From NCBI GenBank assembly GCA_038243995.1, contig JBBRTV010000005.1, positions 1 to 64,000 of the forward strand: a stretch of 64,000 nucleotides of DNA, in the 5' to 3' direction. Positions 55,902-64,000 of the stretch are shown here, piece after piece. Within the stretch, counting starts at the first letter, position 1; each line of letters starts with the position of its first letter. The position numbers were made by a program, and so were the translations under genes. The DNA is from Scleromatobacter sp038243995 (lineage in GTDB: Bacteria > Pseudomonadota > Gammaproteobacteria > Burkholderiales > Burkholderiaceae_C). The notes below the pieces were generated by a model that was given only the letters and a program-made list of their open reading frames with translations, had not been told where the DNA came from and searched no databases.

Positions 55902-57629
55902 TCAAGTCGCGATCTTCACCACCCTGGCGATCGCCGGCACGCCGTTGCCGTCGAAGATGAACAGCATGTAATACCCCGGGGGCGCATTGCCGCTGGTGGC
56001 GGGCGTCTTCAGGCTGAGCTGGCCATTGCTCTGCGTGAAGGCCAGTTCCTGGAAACGCTGGTTGCTGTTGAAGTCGTGCGTGACCGTGCCAGTACGCACC
56101 AGCGTCACGCGCGAGATCGGCGTCGCGCTGCTGAAGCCGACCGTGAACGGCTGCGCCCAGCCCAGCACGTCGGGCGCGCTGGTGATCGTCGGACGCGGCG
56201 CCGGCGTGCCGGTGCCGTCCTTCAGGTACAGGTAGGGCGGGTAGTAGATCTCGGCGTTCAGGTTGGTGAACGGGCCCGGATCGCCGCCGCCGCCGGTCAT
56301 GACCGAGCCGTCCGGCAGCAGGAGCGCGCTGGAGTGGTACAGGCGCGCGACGGTCGCGCTGGCGCCGTCCGTCCACGCGCCGGTGGCCGGGTTCCAGGTC
56401 TCGGAGACGAAGTAGTCGTTGGTGGTCACGTTGCCGTCGGCCGACCCGCCGTTGAGCCAGACCTGCCCGTCGGCGAGCAGCGTCGCGTTGCCGAACTGGC
56501 GGTAGCGCGACGTCGGCGTGGTCTGCGTCACGACCGGCTGCTTGCCGTTGATGTCGATCAGCGTCGTGGATGCCTTCGTGCGGACCGAAATGATCTTGCC
56601 CGGCTGGTACATCACCGACTGCAGCCGCGCGTTCGACAGGGCGACCTTGGGCTTGAGCTTGGTCAGCACGCCGGCGCCAGTGCTGTCGACCTGGTACAGG
56701 TTGCCCGTCGTGCTCATGACGAACACCTTGCCCGAGGGCATGACCCAGGCGCGCGGGTAGTACCACGACTGCGTCGTTGCGCCGTACGCGTCGTCGCTGG
56801 GGATCGCGGACAGCGTGCGCCAGCCGGCGGTGGGCGACCAGACCTCCGGCGTCGACGCATAGGTGGACGTCGCGGCCTCGGGGATGGCCCCGCCCAGGGG
56901 CGTCAGGCCGCCGATGGTGGAGTCCTTGTCGATGCGCCCGCCGAGCGTGAGCTGGTCGCCGCTGGCGAGCGTCAGCAGGGTCGGATACCAGCGGCGGTAG
57001 GCCATCGGGGCACCCGACACCAATGTGTTGGCAGCCCCTTCGAAGCGGTTGGTCTCTTCGGTGCCGTAGCCGCGTTGGCCGTTGATCGTTTTCGTGCCGC
57101 CGACGATCAGCACGTCGCCGGTATCGGGCAGCAGCGCCTGGCCGGCGCAAAAGAGGTCGGTGCCGGTGACGGTGGGCAGGACGTCGAACGCGTCGGCGCC
57201 GGTGCCCAGCGTCGGATCCCAGACAGCGTAGTGCAGGCCGCCCCCCTGGATGCCGGTGATGTCGCTGCCGTACGTGAGTACGCGGCCGTCGGGCATCAGC
57301 ACCTGGTGGATGGGCATGAGCGGCCACGGAACCACCGGGCCGAACACGCCCAGCGTCTGCGCGTTCGGGTCGCCGGTCGGGATGAAACCCGGCGCGGCCG
57401 CGCGCGCCGCCGCGGCCCGTTCCTGCGGACTGGCCAGCGGATGCAGGCGGCCATCATTGAGTTGGGCAGCGGTGGAGACAACCTGGTCTTCCTCGATCAT
57501 GGAGACCGGACTGTCCTGCCCGCCGCCGCAGGCGACGAGCGCGGCGAATGCCAGGCAAGACAGGCGCAATGCCCATGTGGGCAGCGCCGCGTGCGAAGCG
57601 GCTGGCGCGGGGATCCTGACGACTTTCAT
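55902..57629 (-). CDS. Galactose/glyoxal-oxidase-like copper radical oxidase lipoprotein
   Basis: A 575-residue exported protein with a lipoprotein signal (LVAC, Cys34), kelch-type beta-propeller repeats and a C-terminal DUF1929 domain, the architecture of galactose and glyoxal oxidases. The ligands of copper radical oxidases appear to be kept: Cys161 (LFCAGQALLPD) for the Cys-Tyr cofactor, Tyr in YRRWYPT (about 211-215), Tyr431-His432 (RLYHSSALLLPDG) and His518 (THDFNSNQRF). Oxidation of an alcohol or aldehyde with release of hydrogen peroxide is the family reaction; the substrate is unknown. It probably sits at the cell surface. Confidence 0.88.
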   Translation of the reverse strand: MKVVRIPAPAASHAALPTWALRLSCLAFAALVACGGGQDSPVSMIEEDQVVSTAAQLNDGRLHPLASPQERAAAARAAAPGFIPTGDPNAQTLGVFGPVVPWPLMPIHQVLMPDGRVLTYGSDITGIQGGGLHYAVWDPTLGTGADAFDVLPTVTGTDLFCAGQALLPDTGDVLIVGGTKTINGQRGYGTEETNRFEGAANTLVSGAPMAYRRWYPTLLTLASGDQLTLGGRIDKDSTIGGLTPLGGAIPEAATSTYASTPEVWSPTAGWRTLSAIPSDDAYGATTQSWYYPRAWVMPSGKVFVMSTTGNLYQVDSTGAGVLTKLKPKVALSNARLQSVMYQPGKIISVRTKASTTLIDINGKQPVVTQTTPTSRYRQFGNATLLADGQVWLNGGSADGNVTTNDYFVSETWNPATGAWTDGASATVARLYHSSALLLPDGSVMTGGGGDPGPFTNLNAEIYYPPYLYLKDGTGTPAPRPTITSAPDVLGWAQPFTVGFSSATPISRVTLVRTGTVTHDFNSNQRFQELAFTQSNGQLSLKTPATSGNAPPGYYMLFIFDGNGVPAIARVVKIAT

Positions 57630-57691
57630 GAACGCTCCTCTTCCCCGACGGGGGACTCTGGGGGGGCACTAAGGCCGTGACGGGTGGAACT

Positions 57692-57886
57692 CTACTGTGC
57701 GGTCAGCGACAGTGCCGAGGGCGTGGCGGCCAGCAGCACCCATGCGGCAGCGGACTTGGCGGTGACGGCGCCGATCATGGGCCCCAGGGCGACGGCGGTG
57801 CCCCGGCCGACGGCGGGCGCACCGGCGGCGGTCATGCGTGCGCGTGCACATGCGTCAGCACGCAACGGATGACGAATCGTTTTCAT
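57692..57886 (-). pseudogene. Truncated 5' end of a PhoD-like phosphatase gene
   Basis: From ATG 57886, preceded by an excellent AGGAGG seven bases upstream, a 64-residue frame reads MKTIRHPLRADACARARM, then VALGPMIGAVTAKSAAAWVL before a stop. The GPMIGAVTxxSAxxWV pattern resembles the N-terminal domain of alkaline phosphatase D (PhoD-like) enzymes, which normally continue for about 450 residues. Nothing of the catalytic part follows. I read it as a truncated gene; an alternative is a small membrane-associated protein. Confidence 0.45.
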
Positions 57887-58292
57887 GGGCAACCCTCCTG
57901 GTAGCCTGGGCCGCGATGGACGGCTGCTTCCCTGCGGCGGGCGGTCGGTCGCGCCGGTGCCGGAGGACTCTCCGCAACGCGATCCCCACCCACCTTCTAA
58001 TAACCGTCCCGAGTCTAGGGGCTCCTTGCGCCCGCGTCCATCGGTGGGAGCCCCGCCCCCCCATGAGAGGGGGTGGCGGCGCCTCGCCGGGGCGCTGCGA
58101 CGCGACACCGACCGCTGGGCGACCGTACAGTCGCGTCATGGCCCCGCGCCGCCCGCTCGACCATGGCGATCGTTGTGCCCGCGAATGCGTCGCAATGCTC
58201 GATCCAGGCCCGTTGCGATACTGCAGGCGCCGAAATCTCCGCTAATCTGCCGGAAAGCCATCGAGTGCCGGCAACGGCACCAGTCCCTGGAA
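57887..58292. other. Intergenic region upstream of diguanylate cyclase
   Basis: No gene is supported in these 406 bases. They contain a C-rich/G-rich pair near 58057-58075 able to form a hairpin and no clear sigma-70 promoter in either direction. Confidence 0.35.
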
Positions 58293-59396
58293 ATGTCATT
58301 TCCGCTTGCGCTCTCCACTGCCCTCCTGACCCGCGACCGGAAGCAGCGCATCCGACTTGCGCAAGCATGGCTCGCCTGCCTGCTGATGTGCGCCAGCGTC
58401 CTGTCGCTTCATCTCGGCGCGGCCCTGGGCATCGTCGACCGCGCACCCATCTGGTGGTGGTCGGGAGCGTCGCTGCTGGGCATGTTCGTGCTGCTGGCGC
58501 TCATTCGCAGTGGCGCGAACCGGCAGCTGGCCGACCCCGCGCTGACGATGCCGCAGATGCTCTACGCCGTGCTCTGCACCGCCTGGGCCTACACGTTCGC
58601 GGGCGTGGGTCACAGCATGGTCACCATGATCCTCGCGGTGATCCTGATGTTCGGCATGTTCGGCCTGACGATCGCGCAGATCGCCTGGACCGGTGGCTAT
58701 GCGCTCGCGCTTTTCGGCCTCGTGATGGCGGTGATGTCGCAACGCGACCCAGTGCGCTACCCGCCGCACGTCGAATTGATCCACTTCGCGATCCTGTGCG
58801 TGATGGTGATAGGGGTAGCCGTGCTGACGGCGCGGCTGCATCGTATCCGCGACCGCATGCGCCGACAGAGGATCGAGCTCGAGGCCGCGCTGGCGCACAT
58901 CCACCGGCTCGCGACGCACGACGAGCTCACCGGCCTCGTCAATCGTCGTCACATGCAGGAACTGCTCGAGAACGAACGGCTGCGCAGCCATCGGACGCAG
59001 GACGCCTGGTGCGTCGCGCTGATCGACCTCGATCATTTCAAGCTCGTCAACGACAAGCACGGGCATGCGGTCGGCGACGATGTACTGTGCGCACTGGCGC
59101 GTCATGCCCAGGCGCTCGTCAGAAAGACGGACGTGCTCGCGCGCTGGGGCGGCGAGGAGTTCGTGCTGCTGTTGCCGAACACGTCGCTGAACCTGGCGCT
59201 CGTCTCGCTCGAGCGCCTGCGCGAGCACTTCCACGCTGCGCCGCTGCGCGTGCAAGACCTGGACCTGTCGGTCTCCTTTTCGGCCGGCATCGCCGCGCAC
59301 CAGGGCGGCGAGAGCGTCGCCCAGACGCTCGAGCGGGCGGACAAGCTGTGCTACCAGGCGAAGACGCTGGGCCGCAATCGCGTCGAGAAGGAATGA
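58293..59396 (+). CDS. Membrane diguanylate cyclase (GGDEF)
   Basis: A 367-residue enzyme that makes cyclic di-GMP from two GTP. About six membrane helices (22-185) form an MASE-like sensor; a GGDEF domain follows (about 205-365) with THDELTGLVNRR, IDLDHFKLVNDKHGHAVGDD and the active site GGEEF at 286-290. The inhibitory-site RxxD lies at the expected place about five residues before (RKTD). ATG 58293 starts MSFPLALST; the ribosome-binding site is weak. It is convergent with the LytTR gene, 15 bases apart. Confidence 0.93.
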   Translation: MSFPLALSTALLTRDRKQRIRLAQAWLACLLMCASVLSLHLGAALGIVDRAPIWWWSGASLLGMFVLLALIRSGANRQLADPALTMPQMLYAVLCTAWAYTFAGVGHSMVTMILAVILMFGMFGLTIAQIAWTGGYALALFGLVMAVMSQRDPVRYPPHVELIHFAILCVMVIGVAVLTARLHRIRDRMRRQRIELEAALAHIHRLATHDELTGLVNRRHMQELLENERLRSHRTQDAWCVALIDLDHFKLVNDKHGHAVGDDVLCALARHAQALVRKTDVLARWGGEEFVLLLPNTSLNLALVSLERLREHFHAAPLRVQDLDLSVSFSAGIAAHQGGESVAQTLERADKLCYQAKTLGRNRVEKE

Positions 59397-59411
59397 GCCG
59401 ACGCGCGGAGA

Positions 59412-60161
59412 TCACACCCTGGCCCGCAGTCGCTCGTAGCCACTGCGGCTGACGGGCACGCGCCGCCCGTCGCGCAGTCGCGCGGCATGGCCCTCGGCGC
59501 CGTGGCGCTCGATCGCCTGCAACTGCGCGAGATTGATGATGAACGAACGGTGCACGCGCAGGAAGGTCTTGCCGTCGAGCTGTCCTTCGATCTCCGAGAT
59601 GCGCTGCGCCTTCAGATAGCACTTGCCCTCGGCGTGTACGGCGAGATAGTCGCCCTGGGACTCGATGCAGTCGATCTTCTCGATCGCGACGACGTGCAAT
59701 TTCCCGCGATCGCGGATGAGCAGCCGCTCGAGCGGGCCGACCCTCTGCGCGACGAGCGCGTCGACAGCCGCAGGCGGCGCGGCGTGCGCCAGCAGCATGC
59801 GCGCACGGGCCAGGGCATCGTCGAAGCGCGGCTTCGAGAAGGGCTTGAGCAGGTAGTCGACCGCGCGCAGCTCGAAGGCGTTGATGGCGTGCTCGTCGTA
59901 CGCGGTCGTGAAGATCACGCCGGAACGGCGCCCCGTCGCGTCCAGCACTTCGAGTCCGGTCAGGCCCGGCATCTGGATGTCGAGGAAGACCAGATCCGGC
60001 GCGAGCGCGTCGATCTGCTTCACCGCATCCAGGCCGTTGTCGCATTCGGCGACGATCTCGATGTCGCGATGCGCAGCCAGGTACTCGCGCACGAGGATGC
60101 GCGCCAGGTCTTCGTCGTCGACGATCAATGCGCGCAGCGGCTTGGTGGGCGCAGCGGTCAT
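59412..60161 (-). CDS. LytTR-family response regulator
   Basis: A 249-residue regulator with a receiver domain (D61 in LVFLDIQMPGLTG) and a C-terminal LytTR DNA-binding domain (about 145-248: LERLLIRDRGKLHVVAIEKI, then FLRVHRSFIINLAQLQAIER). The ATG overlaps the stop of the LytS-like kinase gene as ATGA, so the two are coupled and form a two-component system. The target genes are unknown; the two LiaF-type genes upstream in the same operon suggest envelope stress or cell-wall signalling. Confidence 0.95.
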   Translation of the reverse strand: MTAAPTKPLRALIVDDEDLARILVREYLAAHRDIEIVAECDNGLDAVKQIDALAPDLVFLDIQMPGLTGLEVLDATGRRSGVIFTTAYDEHAINAFELRAVDYLLKPFSKPRFDDALARARMLLAHAAPPAAVDALVAQRVGPLERLLIRDRGKLHVVAIEKIDCIESQGDYLAVHAEGKCYLKAQRISEIEGQLDGKTFLRVHRSFIINLAQLQAIERHGAEGHAARLRDGRRVPVSRSGYERLRARV

Positions 60162-61225
60162 GCGGCGGATTCCTCGGCCATGGGCAACGTGATCTCGGTG
60201 GTGAAGGTGCCATCGGTGCGGCGCCACTCGATGCGTGCGCGGGTGCCGTAAAGCACTGCCAGCCGCGCGCGGATGTTCTTCAGGCCGAGGCCGTTGCCGC
60301 GCGTGGTGCCGGCCTCGGCCGGCACCGGATTGGCCACCGAGAGATACAGCCAACCGTCGTGGGTGACGGCTGTGAGCGTGACGGTGCCGCCGCCGTCGAG
60401 TTCACGGATACCGTGCTTGATCGCGTTCTCGAGCAGCGGCTGCAGCGTCATCGGAGGCAGCAGGCAGGTCGCCGCGAGGGGATCAACCTGCAACTCCGTG
60501 CCGAGCTTCGCGCCGAAGCGGCGCTTCTCGATCGCGAGGAAGTGCTCACACAGCAGCAGTTCCTCGGACAGCGAGATCCGCTCGCGTTCGGACAGCGCCA
60601 GCGTGCGCCGGAAGAACTGGGCCAGTGCGACGGTCATGTCGCGTGCACCGGCGGGGTCGATCGCGGTCAGCGCGCTGATCGAGTTGAGGCTGTTGAACAG
60701 GAAGTGCGGATCGATCTGCGTGCGCAGCATCTGCAGTTCGGCGTCGCGCGCCAGCACGCGAGACTCGGCCTCGCGGCGCGCGGCGGCCTGCACGCTTTCG
60801 AAAGCGACAAGCACGTCGTGCGCCAGCAGCGACAGCAGGTAGAACGCGAAGCCGGCGGCGAAGAACAGGATCCATCCGGCCGGATCCATCCTCACGAAGG
60901 GCGCGTCGTGGGCACCGAACCGCCCCACCCCGTTCCAGGCCTCGCCCAGCCCGAGCCACGCCAGCGCCGACAGCGACGACGCCCCGCCGAACATCGCCAG
61001 CGTCGCCGGCCAGTGCCGGCGCTCGTGCGGCAGGCTGCGGCAGAGGTAGTACGAGGACAGCGCGATGAATCCGTAGACGAGGCACAGTGGCAACGCGAAG
61101 AGCAGCGCGCCGCTCCACCCCGCCACGTCGGTCAGTCGGAGCAGGGCCGCGATGCCGGTGCCGGCGAGAAGCCACGCGAGGACGTACCAGCTCAGCTTGC
61201 GCAGGTCGGCGAGGATGGGATGCAT
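60158..61225 (-). CDS. LytS-like sensor histidine kinase
   Basis: A 355-residue kinase of the His_kinase (PF06580) family. Four hydrophobic helices (about 12-30, 38-62, 75-95 and 115-140) are followed by a short coiled coil and the phosphoacceptor LRTQIDPHFLFNSLNSISAL (H174), then a HATPase region with LQPLLENAIKHGI and GNGLGLKNIRARL. Overlaps the LytTR regulator gene by four bases. Confidence 0.95.
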   Translation of the reverse strand: MHPILADLRKLSWYVLAWLLAGTGIAALLRLTDVAGWSGALLFALPLCLVYGFIALSSYYLCRSLPHERRHWPATLAMFGGASSLSALAWLGLGEAWNGVGRFGAHDAPFVRMDPAGWILFFAAGFAFYLLSLLAHDVLVAFESVQAAARREAESRVLARDAELQMLRTQIDPHFLFNSLNSISALTAIDPAGARDMTVALAQFFRRTLALSERERISLSEELLLCEHFLAIEKRRFGAKLGTELQVDPLAATCLLPPMTLQPLLENAIKHGIRELDGGGTVTLTAVTHDGWLYLSVANPVPAEAGTTRGNGLGLKNIRARLAVLYGTRARIEWRRTDGTFTTEITLPMAEESAA

Positions 61226-61330
61226 GACCGGAGCGGGTTCATCCGAGGGCGCGCGCGGCGGCCCCGGGCACCGGGTGCCTGGAGTGCCTTGCGGGCGGCG
61301 TGTCGCGGGGATGAACGACGACGACCATGG

Positions 61331-62080
61331 TCAGTTCCTGATCTCGACGCCGCCCATGATCACGACGCCCTCGACGACCAGGCGCTTCGTCGCGTTCATG
61401 GGCGGCACGGTCTTGTCTTCGATGCCGCCCAGCACGGGCGTGCCGGTGACGACGATGGACCAGTCTTCGGGCACCCGGATCTGGATGCCACCCCACATCG
61501 CGAAAATGTGGAGCACGGCCTCGGTCCGGATCGACGCCTGGCGCAGGTCGATCTGGACGCCGCCCATGACGGCATTGACCTCGCCGCCGCGGAAATCCTG
61601 GGTGTCGTTCTTCAGGACACTGCCGCTCAGTACCGCGGAAGTATCGATGCGGCTGCCATGTTCGAAGCGCTCGTGGCGGGCGTCGCCATCGCGGCCTCCG
61701 AAGCGCATTCCCGGCCTGTGCGCCTCGTCGCCGTCCGCCCCCGGCCGCAAGCCCCGCGTGATCAGGACGGTGCCGCCCAGGATCAGGAGCACCGGCCACC
61801 AGTCGCGCACGCGGAACTGGAGGATGCCCAGGTTGTGCAGCGTCAGCGCCGCACCCACCGCGACCAGCGCCCCGCCGATGAGGTAGCCCCCGGCGCTGCG
61901 GGCCTGGCGCAGCTTGAGCGCGCCCACCGCGACGAAGATCAGCGGCCAGTAGGGCTGCACCAGCCGGGCGTCGAACAGATGGAGGTTGTCGAGCAGCGCG
62001 AACAGGCCGACGACGATGACGAAGAGCCCGAAGACGACACGGTGCCGCTGCCGGTGCGCGGAGTAGACACGGACTCTCAT
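61331..62080 (-). CDS. LiaF/DUF5668-type membrane protein
   Basis: A 249-residue protein with four N-terminal helices (about 16-35, 42-58, 66-85 and 92-112) typical of the LiaI/LiaF-like transmembrane region, and a C-terminal beta-rich domain (VLSGSVLKNDTQDFRGGEVN, then AMWGGIQIRVPEDWSIVV) like the cell-wall-active-antibiotics-response domain. LiaF in Firmicutes regulates a cell-envelope-stress kinase. Here it precedes a LytS/LytTR pair on the same strand by 105 bases. Its ATG overlaps the stop of the upstream gene (TGATG). Confidence 0.85.
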   Translation of the reverse strand: MRVRVYSAHRQRHRVVFGLFVIVVGLFALLDNLHLFDARLVQPYWPLIFVAVGALKLRQARSAGGYLIGGALVAVGAALTLHNLGILQFRVRDWWPVLLILGGTVLITRGLRPGADGDEAHRPGMRFGGRDGDARHERFEHGSRIDTSAVLSGSVLKNDTQDFRGGEVNAVMGGVQIDLRQASIRTEAVLHIFAMWGGIQIRVPEDWSIVVTGTPVLGGIEDKTVPPMNATKRLVVEGVVIMGGVEIRN

Positions 62081-62469
62081 CACCACGACCGGTCGCCCGC
62101 CGACGACGAGGCCCCGACCAGGCCGCGCGCCACCGCGGCAACGCCGACGGCCATCACCACGACCGGCCAGGTGCCCGTGAACGTCCAGCCCTGCACATGC
62201 TCGAACACGACATACAGATAAGCCGCGATGGCGATCCGCAGCAGGCCGTCGATCACCGCCGCGGCATGGCGCTCGACTGCGATCTTCACGACGCCGGACC
62301 ACGCCAGCGTGGCCGGCAAGAGGAGCCACAGTTCGCGTGCCGAGAAGCCGTCCGCGCCCTTCAGCAGCCAGGCGAGGCCGACTGCGACCAATGCGACGCC
62401 CCAGGCCACGCGCCGGTAGCGGCGGTGTGCGCGCGCGGCACCAGTGAAACGATGGGTTGAATGAAACAT
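62080..62469 (-). CDS. Small membrane protein upstream of LiaF-type gene
   Basis: A 129-residue protein with about four hydrophobic segments (22-38, 46-60, 68-85 and 95-115), resembling the LiaI-LiaF-like transmembrane region alone. ATG 62469 has AAGGA nine bases upstream. Its stop overlaps the start of the next gene by one base, so both are translated together and probably interact. The exact function is unknown. Confidence 0.75.
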   Translation of the reverse strand: MFHSTHRFTGAARAHRRYRRVAWGVALVAVGLAWLLKGADGFSARELWLLLPATLAWSGVVKIAVERHAAAVIDGLLRIAIAAYLYVVFEHVQGWTFTGTWPVVVMAVGVAAVARGLVGASSSAGDRSW

Positions 62470-62599
62470 GCTTGCCGTCCTTCCGGGATTGTCGAGCATG
62501 ACCGCAGGATCGCGCAAAACCGGTGCGCCGGCACGCGGTTTCCGACCAATCAGCGCGAATCGCCGACGAACTGCGGGGCCGCTGCGGGCGCCGCCGCGA

Positions 62600-63766
62600 T
62601 CAGATCGGCTCGACGGTGACCGCGACCCGCGGCGCATTGCCCGAACCGCCGCGGATCACGCCCCGCAGCGGCGCGACGTCGGCGTAGTCGCGACCCCAGG
62701 CCAGCGTGACGTGATCGATGCCGACGGCGACGTCGTTGGTCGGGTCAAGCGCCAGCCAGCCGTACGGAGGGCACCAGACCGCGGCCCACGCATGCGAGGC
62801 GTCGGCGCCGACCAGCCGCGGCTTGCCCGGCGGCGGCTGCGTCAACAGGTATCCGCTCACATACCTGGCCGCGAGGCCGAGCGAGCGGCAGGCTCCGATG
62901 AGCACGTGCGCGAAATCCTGGCAGACCCCGTGGCGCAGCTCCAGCGCCTCGAGCGCGCCGGTGCTGACCGAGGTGCTCTGGGGCAGGTATTCGAATTCCT
63001 CGTGGATCCGGTGCATCAGCGCAAAGGCCAGTTCCGCCACGCCCTCGTGGGCCTCGGCGCTCGCGCGCGCCCAGTCGGCCAGCGCCTGCGCGCGCGGCGC
63101 GAGCTCGGAGTCGAGCGCGAACTCCGCGGCCTCGAACGCGGCGCGCTCGGGGGCGGGCTGGCGTCGCGGCGACATGCCGGGCGTGCCGTGCGACACGCCG
63201 TGGACGTTCGAGCCGGCGTGATATCGCAACTCGCGCGCCACCTCGCGCCAGGGCAGGCTCGCGCCTGCGGGGGGCAGGACCGATGCGCTGATGCCCGCCT
63301 CGAAGGTGGAGACGACGTCGAGCTCGTCGTGCACCCGGGAGTGCGCGAACACCTGGCGCGCGTTGCCCCACGGATCGAAGGTCTCGCGGATGCCGCCGGG
63401 AAGTTCGACGCCGGCGTCGGGCCGTGGCGAGACGACCAGCGACCAGACGCGCACCTGCTGCGTCCCGGTGTCGCGCGGGCGCAGGTGCGCCAGGTGCTGC
63501 GCGCCCTCGATCTCGGAGTCGTAGCGGTAGCTGGTGGCGTGGCGCACGCGCAGCCAGCGCACTGGCGGCGCGGTCGTCGTCTGCGCATCCGGGTCGGACG
63601 CGATCAGGCGATAGCCATCGTCATCCGACCGGGGCAACGGGCCCGGCTCGGCGTCGTCCGGCAAACGGAGGTCGCCGGGTCCGTGGCCCCGGGATCCAGA
63701 CTCCGACCGTAACTGGGATTGCGATTGCGACGGCGACTGCGACTGCGACTGCGAGGATTCCGTCAT
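62600..63766 (-). CDS. Transglutaminase-like cysteine protease family protein
   Basis: A 388-residue protein with a Bact_transglu_N domain (about 72-160: LRVRHATSYRYDSEIEGAQH) and a transglutaminase core with the catalytic triad in RHGVCQDFAHVLIG (Cys), DASHAWAAVW (His) and LALDPTND (Asp). An N-terminal Ser-Gln repeat (about residues 4-22) is encoded by a CGACTG-type microsatellite. It overlaps the upstream alpha-E gene as ATGA. In many bacteria such genes lie with circularly permuted ATP-grasp and alpha-E genes, a conserved but uncharacterised peptide-modification group. Confidence 0.92.
   Translation of the reverse strand: MTESSQSQSQSPSQSQSQLRSESGSRGHGPGDLRLPDDAEPGPLPRSDDDGYRLIASDPDAQTTTAPPVRWLRVRHATSYRYDSEIEGAQHLAHLRPRDTGTQQVRVWSLVVSPRPDAGVELPGGIRETFDPWGNARQVFAHSRVHDELDVVSTFEAGISASVLPPAGASLPWREVARELRYHAGSNVHGVSHGTPGMSPRRQPAPERAAFEAAEFALDSELAPRAQALADWARASAEAHEGVAELAFALMHRIHEEFEYLPQSTSVSTGALEALELRHGVCQDFAHVLIGACRSLGLAARYVSGYLLTQPPPGKPRLVGADASHAWAAVWCPPYGWLALDPTNDVAVGIDHVTLAWGRDYADVAPLRGVIRGGSGNAPRVAVTVEPI
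63705..63757. repeat. Short tandem repeat in the transglutaminase gene
   Basis: Repeated GCGACT/GCGATT units encode alternating Ser and Gln at the N-terminus of the transglutaminase-like protein. Frame-keeping slippage could change the length. Confidence 0.6.
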
Positions 63767-64000
63767 TGCCACACCGTGTGGTCGACCGGGCCGACGTGCG
63801 AGAACAGGCGCCGCCCGACTTCGGCGGAGAGCGCCTGCGTGCGGTCGCTGAGATTTCTCAGCGAAGCGACCAGAGCGCCGTGCCGGCCGTCGTCGTCGGG
63901 TTGGCACAAGGTCTCCAGCGACCAATTGTCCGGGGCAGGCAGGTCGTCGAGCACGCGTTGCACCCAAGGTGCCTCGTGGCGCGCGAGGCGCGTGACGCGA
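63763..64000 (-). CDS. Alpha-E (DUF403) domain protein, C-terminal part
   Basis: Only the last 78 codons are in the window (stop 63763-63765); the start lies beyond base 64000. The sequence RLARHEAPWVQRVLDDLPAP and CQPDDDGRHGALVASLRNLS matches the C-terminal part of alpha-E domain proteins or the ATP-grasp/alpha-E fusion found beside transglutaminase-like genes. It overlaps the transglutaminase start by four bases (ATGA). Confidence 0.7.
   Translation of the reverse strand, partial: RVTRLARHEAPWVQRVLDDLPAPDNWSLETLCQPDDDGRHGALVASLRNLSDRTQALSAEVGRRLFSHVGPVDHTVWQ

Overview
The window is about 67% GC, densely coded, and reads as a chromosomal segment of a betaproteobacterium of the order Burkholderiales. 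Three things point there: the block carA-carB-greA-DUF4149 / yhbY / rlmE-ftsH, the block surE-pcm-nlpD near rlmD, and an EarP/EF-P pair in which EF-P carries Arg32, the mark of arginine-rhamnosylated EF-P. I would not name a genus from this evidence.

Layout. 1-10692 is core housekeeping: FtsH (cut by the window edge), 23S rRNA methyltransferase RlmE, YhbY, a DUF4149 membrane protein, GreA, carbamoyl-phosphate synthase CarB/CarA, a Bax-inhibitor-1 family membrane protein and RlmD. 10778-15747 holds a chemoreceptor, a small TonB-C-like protein and nlpD-pcm-surE. No rpoS lies between nlpD and rlmD, although it usually does in relatives. 15867-27010 is metabolic and regulatory: a quinone oxidoreductase, a NarL-type two-component pair, a PaaH-like 3-hydroxyacyl-CoA dehydrogenase, a lipase-like hydrolase, an MBL-fold hydrolase, a peroxiredoxin-glutaredoxin fusion and an MFS exporter.

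27040-34008 is the most accessory stretch. It has a divergent pair coding for a SLOG/LOG-like protein and a DUF4062-like protein, an aldo/keto reductase, an unknown membrane protein, broken remnants of an outer-membrane protein and of a chemoreceptor, a secreted repeat protein, and a lower-GC orphan two-helix membrane protein beside tRNA-His. 34008-46528 returns to core genes: tRNA-His, ppiD, tRNA-Val, HU, pgsA, a TonB-C-like lipoprotein, uvrC, earP, efp, mnmC, rpiA and pyrD.

46529-54113 centres on acyl-CoA and ketone-body metabolism: a hydrolase relic, the two subunits of a 3-oxoacid CoA-transferase, two hotdog thioesterases, a PAS-LuxR regulator, a DUF4397 lipoprotein, an SDR and ETF:ubiquinone oxidoreductase. 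Palindromic operator-like sites sit in the two divergent control regions. 54150-64000 is signalling and envelope: a coiled-coil histidine kinase with a small upstream partner, a galactose-oxidase-like lipoprotein, a PhoD-like 5' remnant, a diguanylate cyclase, a LytS/LytTR pair behind two LiaF-type membrane proteins, and a transglutaminase/alpha-E pair.

A signal that recurs across the window is a -10-like hexamer placed 6-7 bases before the ATG of genes that mostly lack a Shine-Dalgarno sequence (yhbY, rlmD, surE, paaH-like, earP, rpiA, a thioesterase). It suggests leaderless or near-leaderless transcripts. The SLOG/DUF4062 pair is the best candidate for an undescribed system. No CRISPR array, insertion sequence, intact prophage or rRNA gene was seen.
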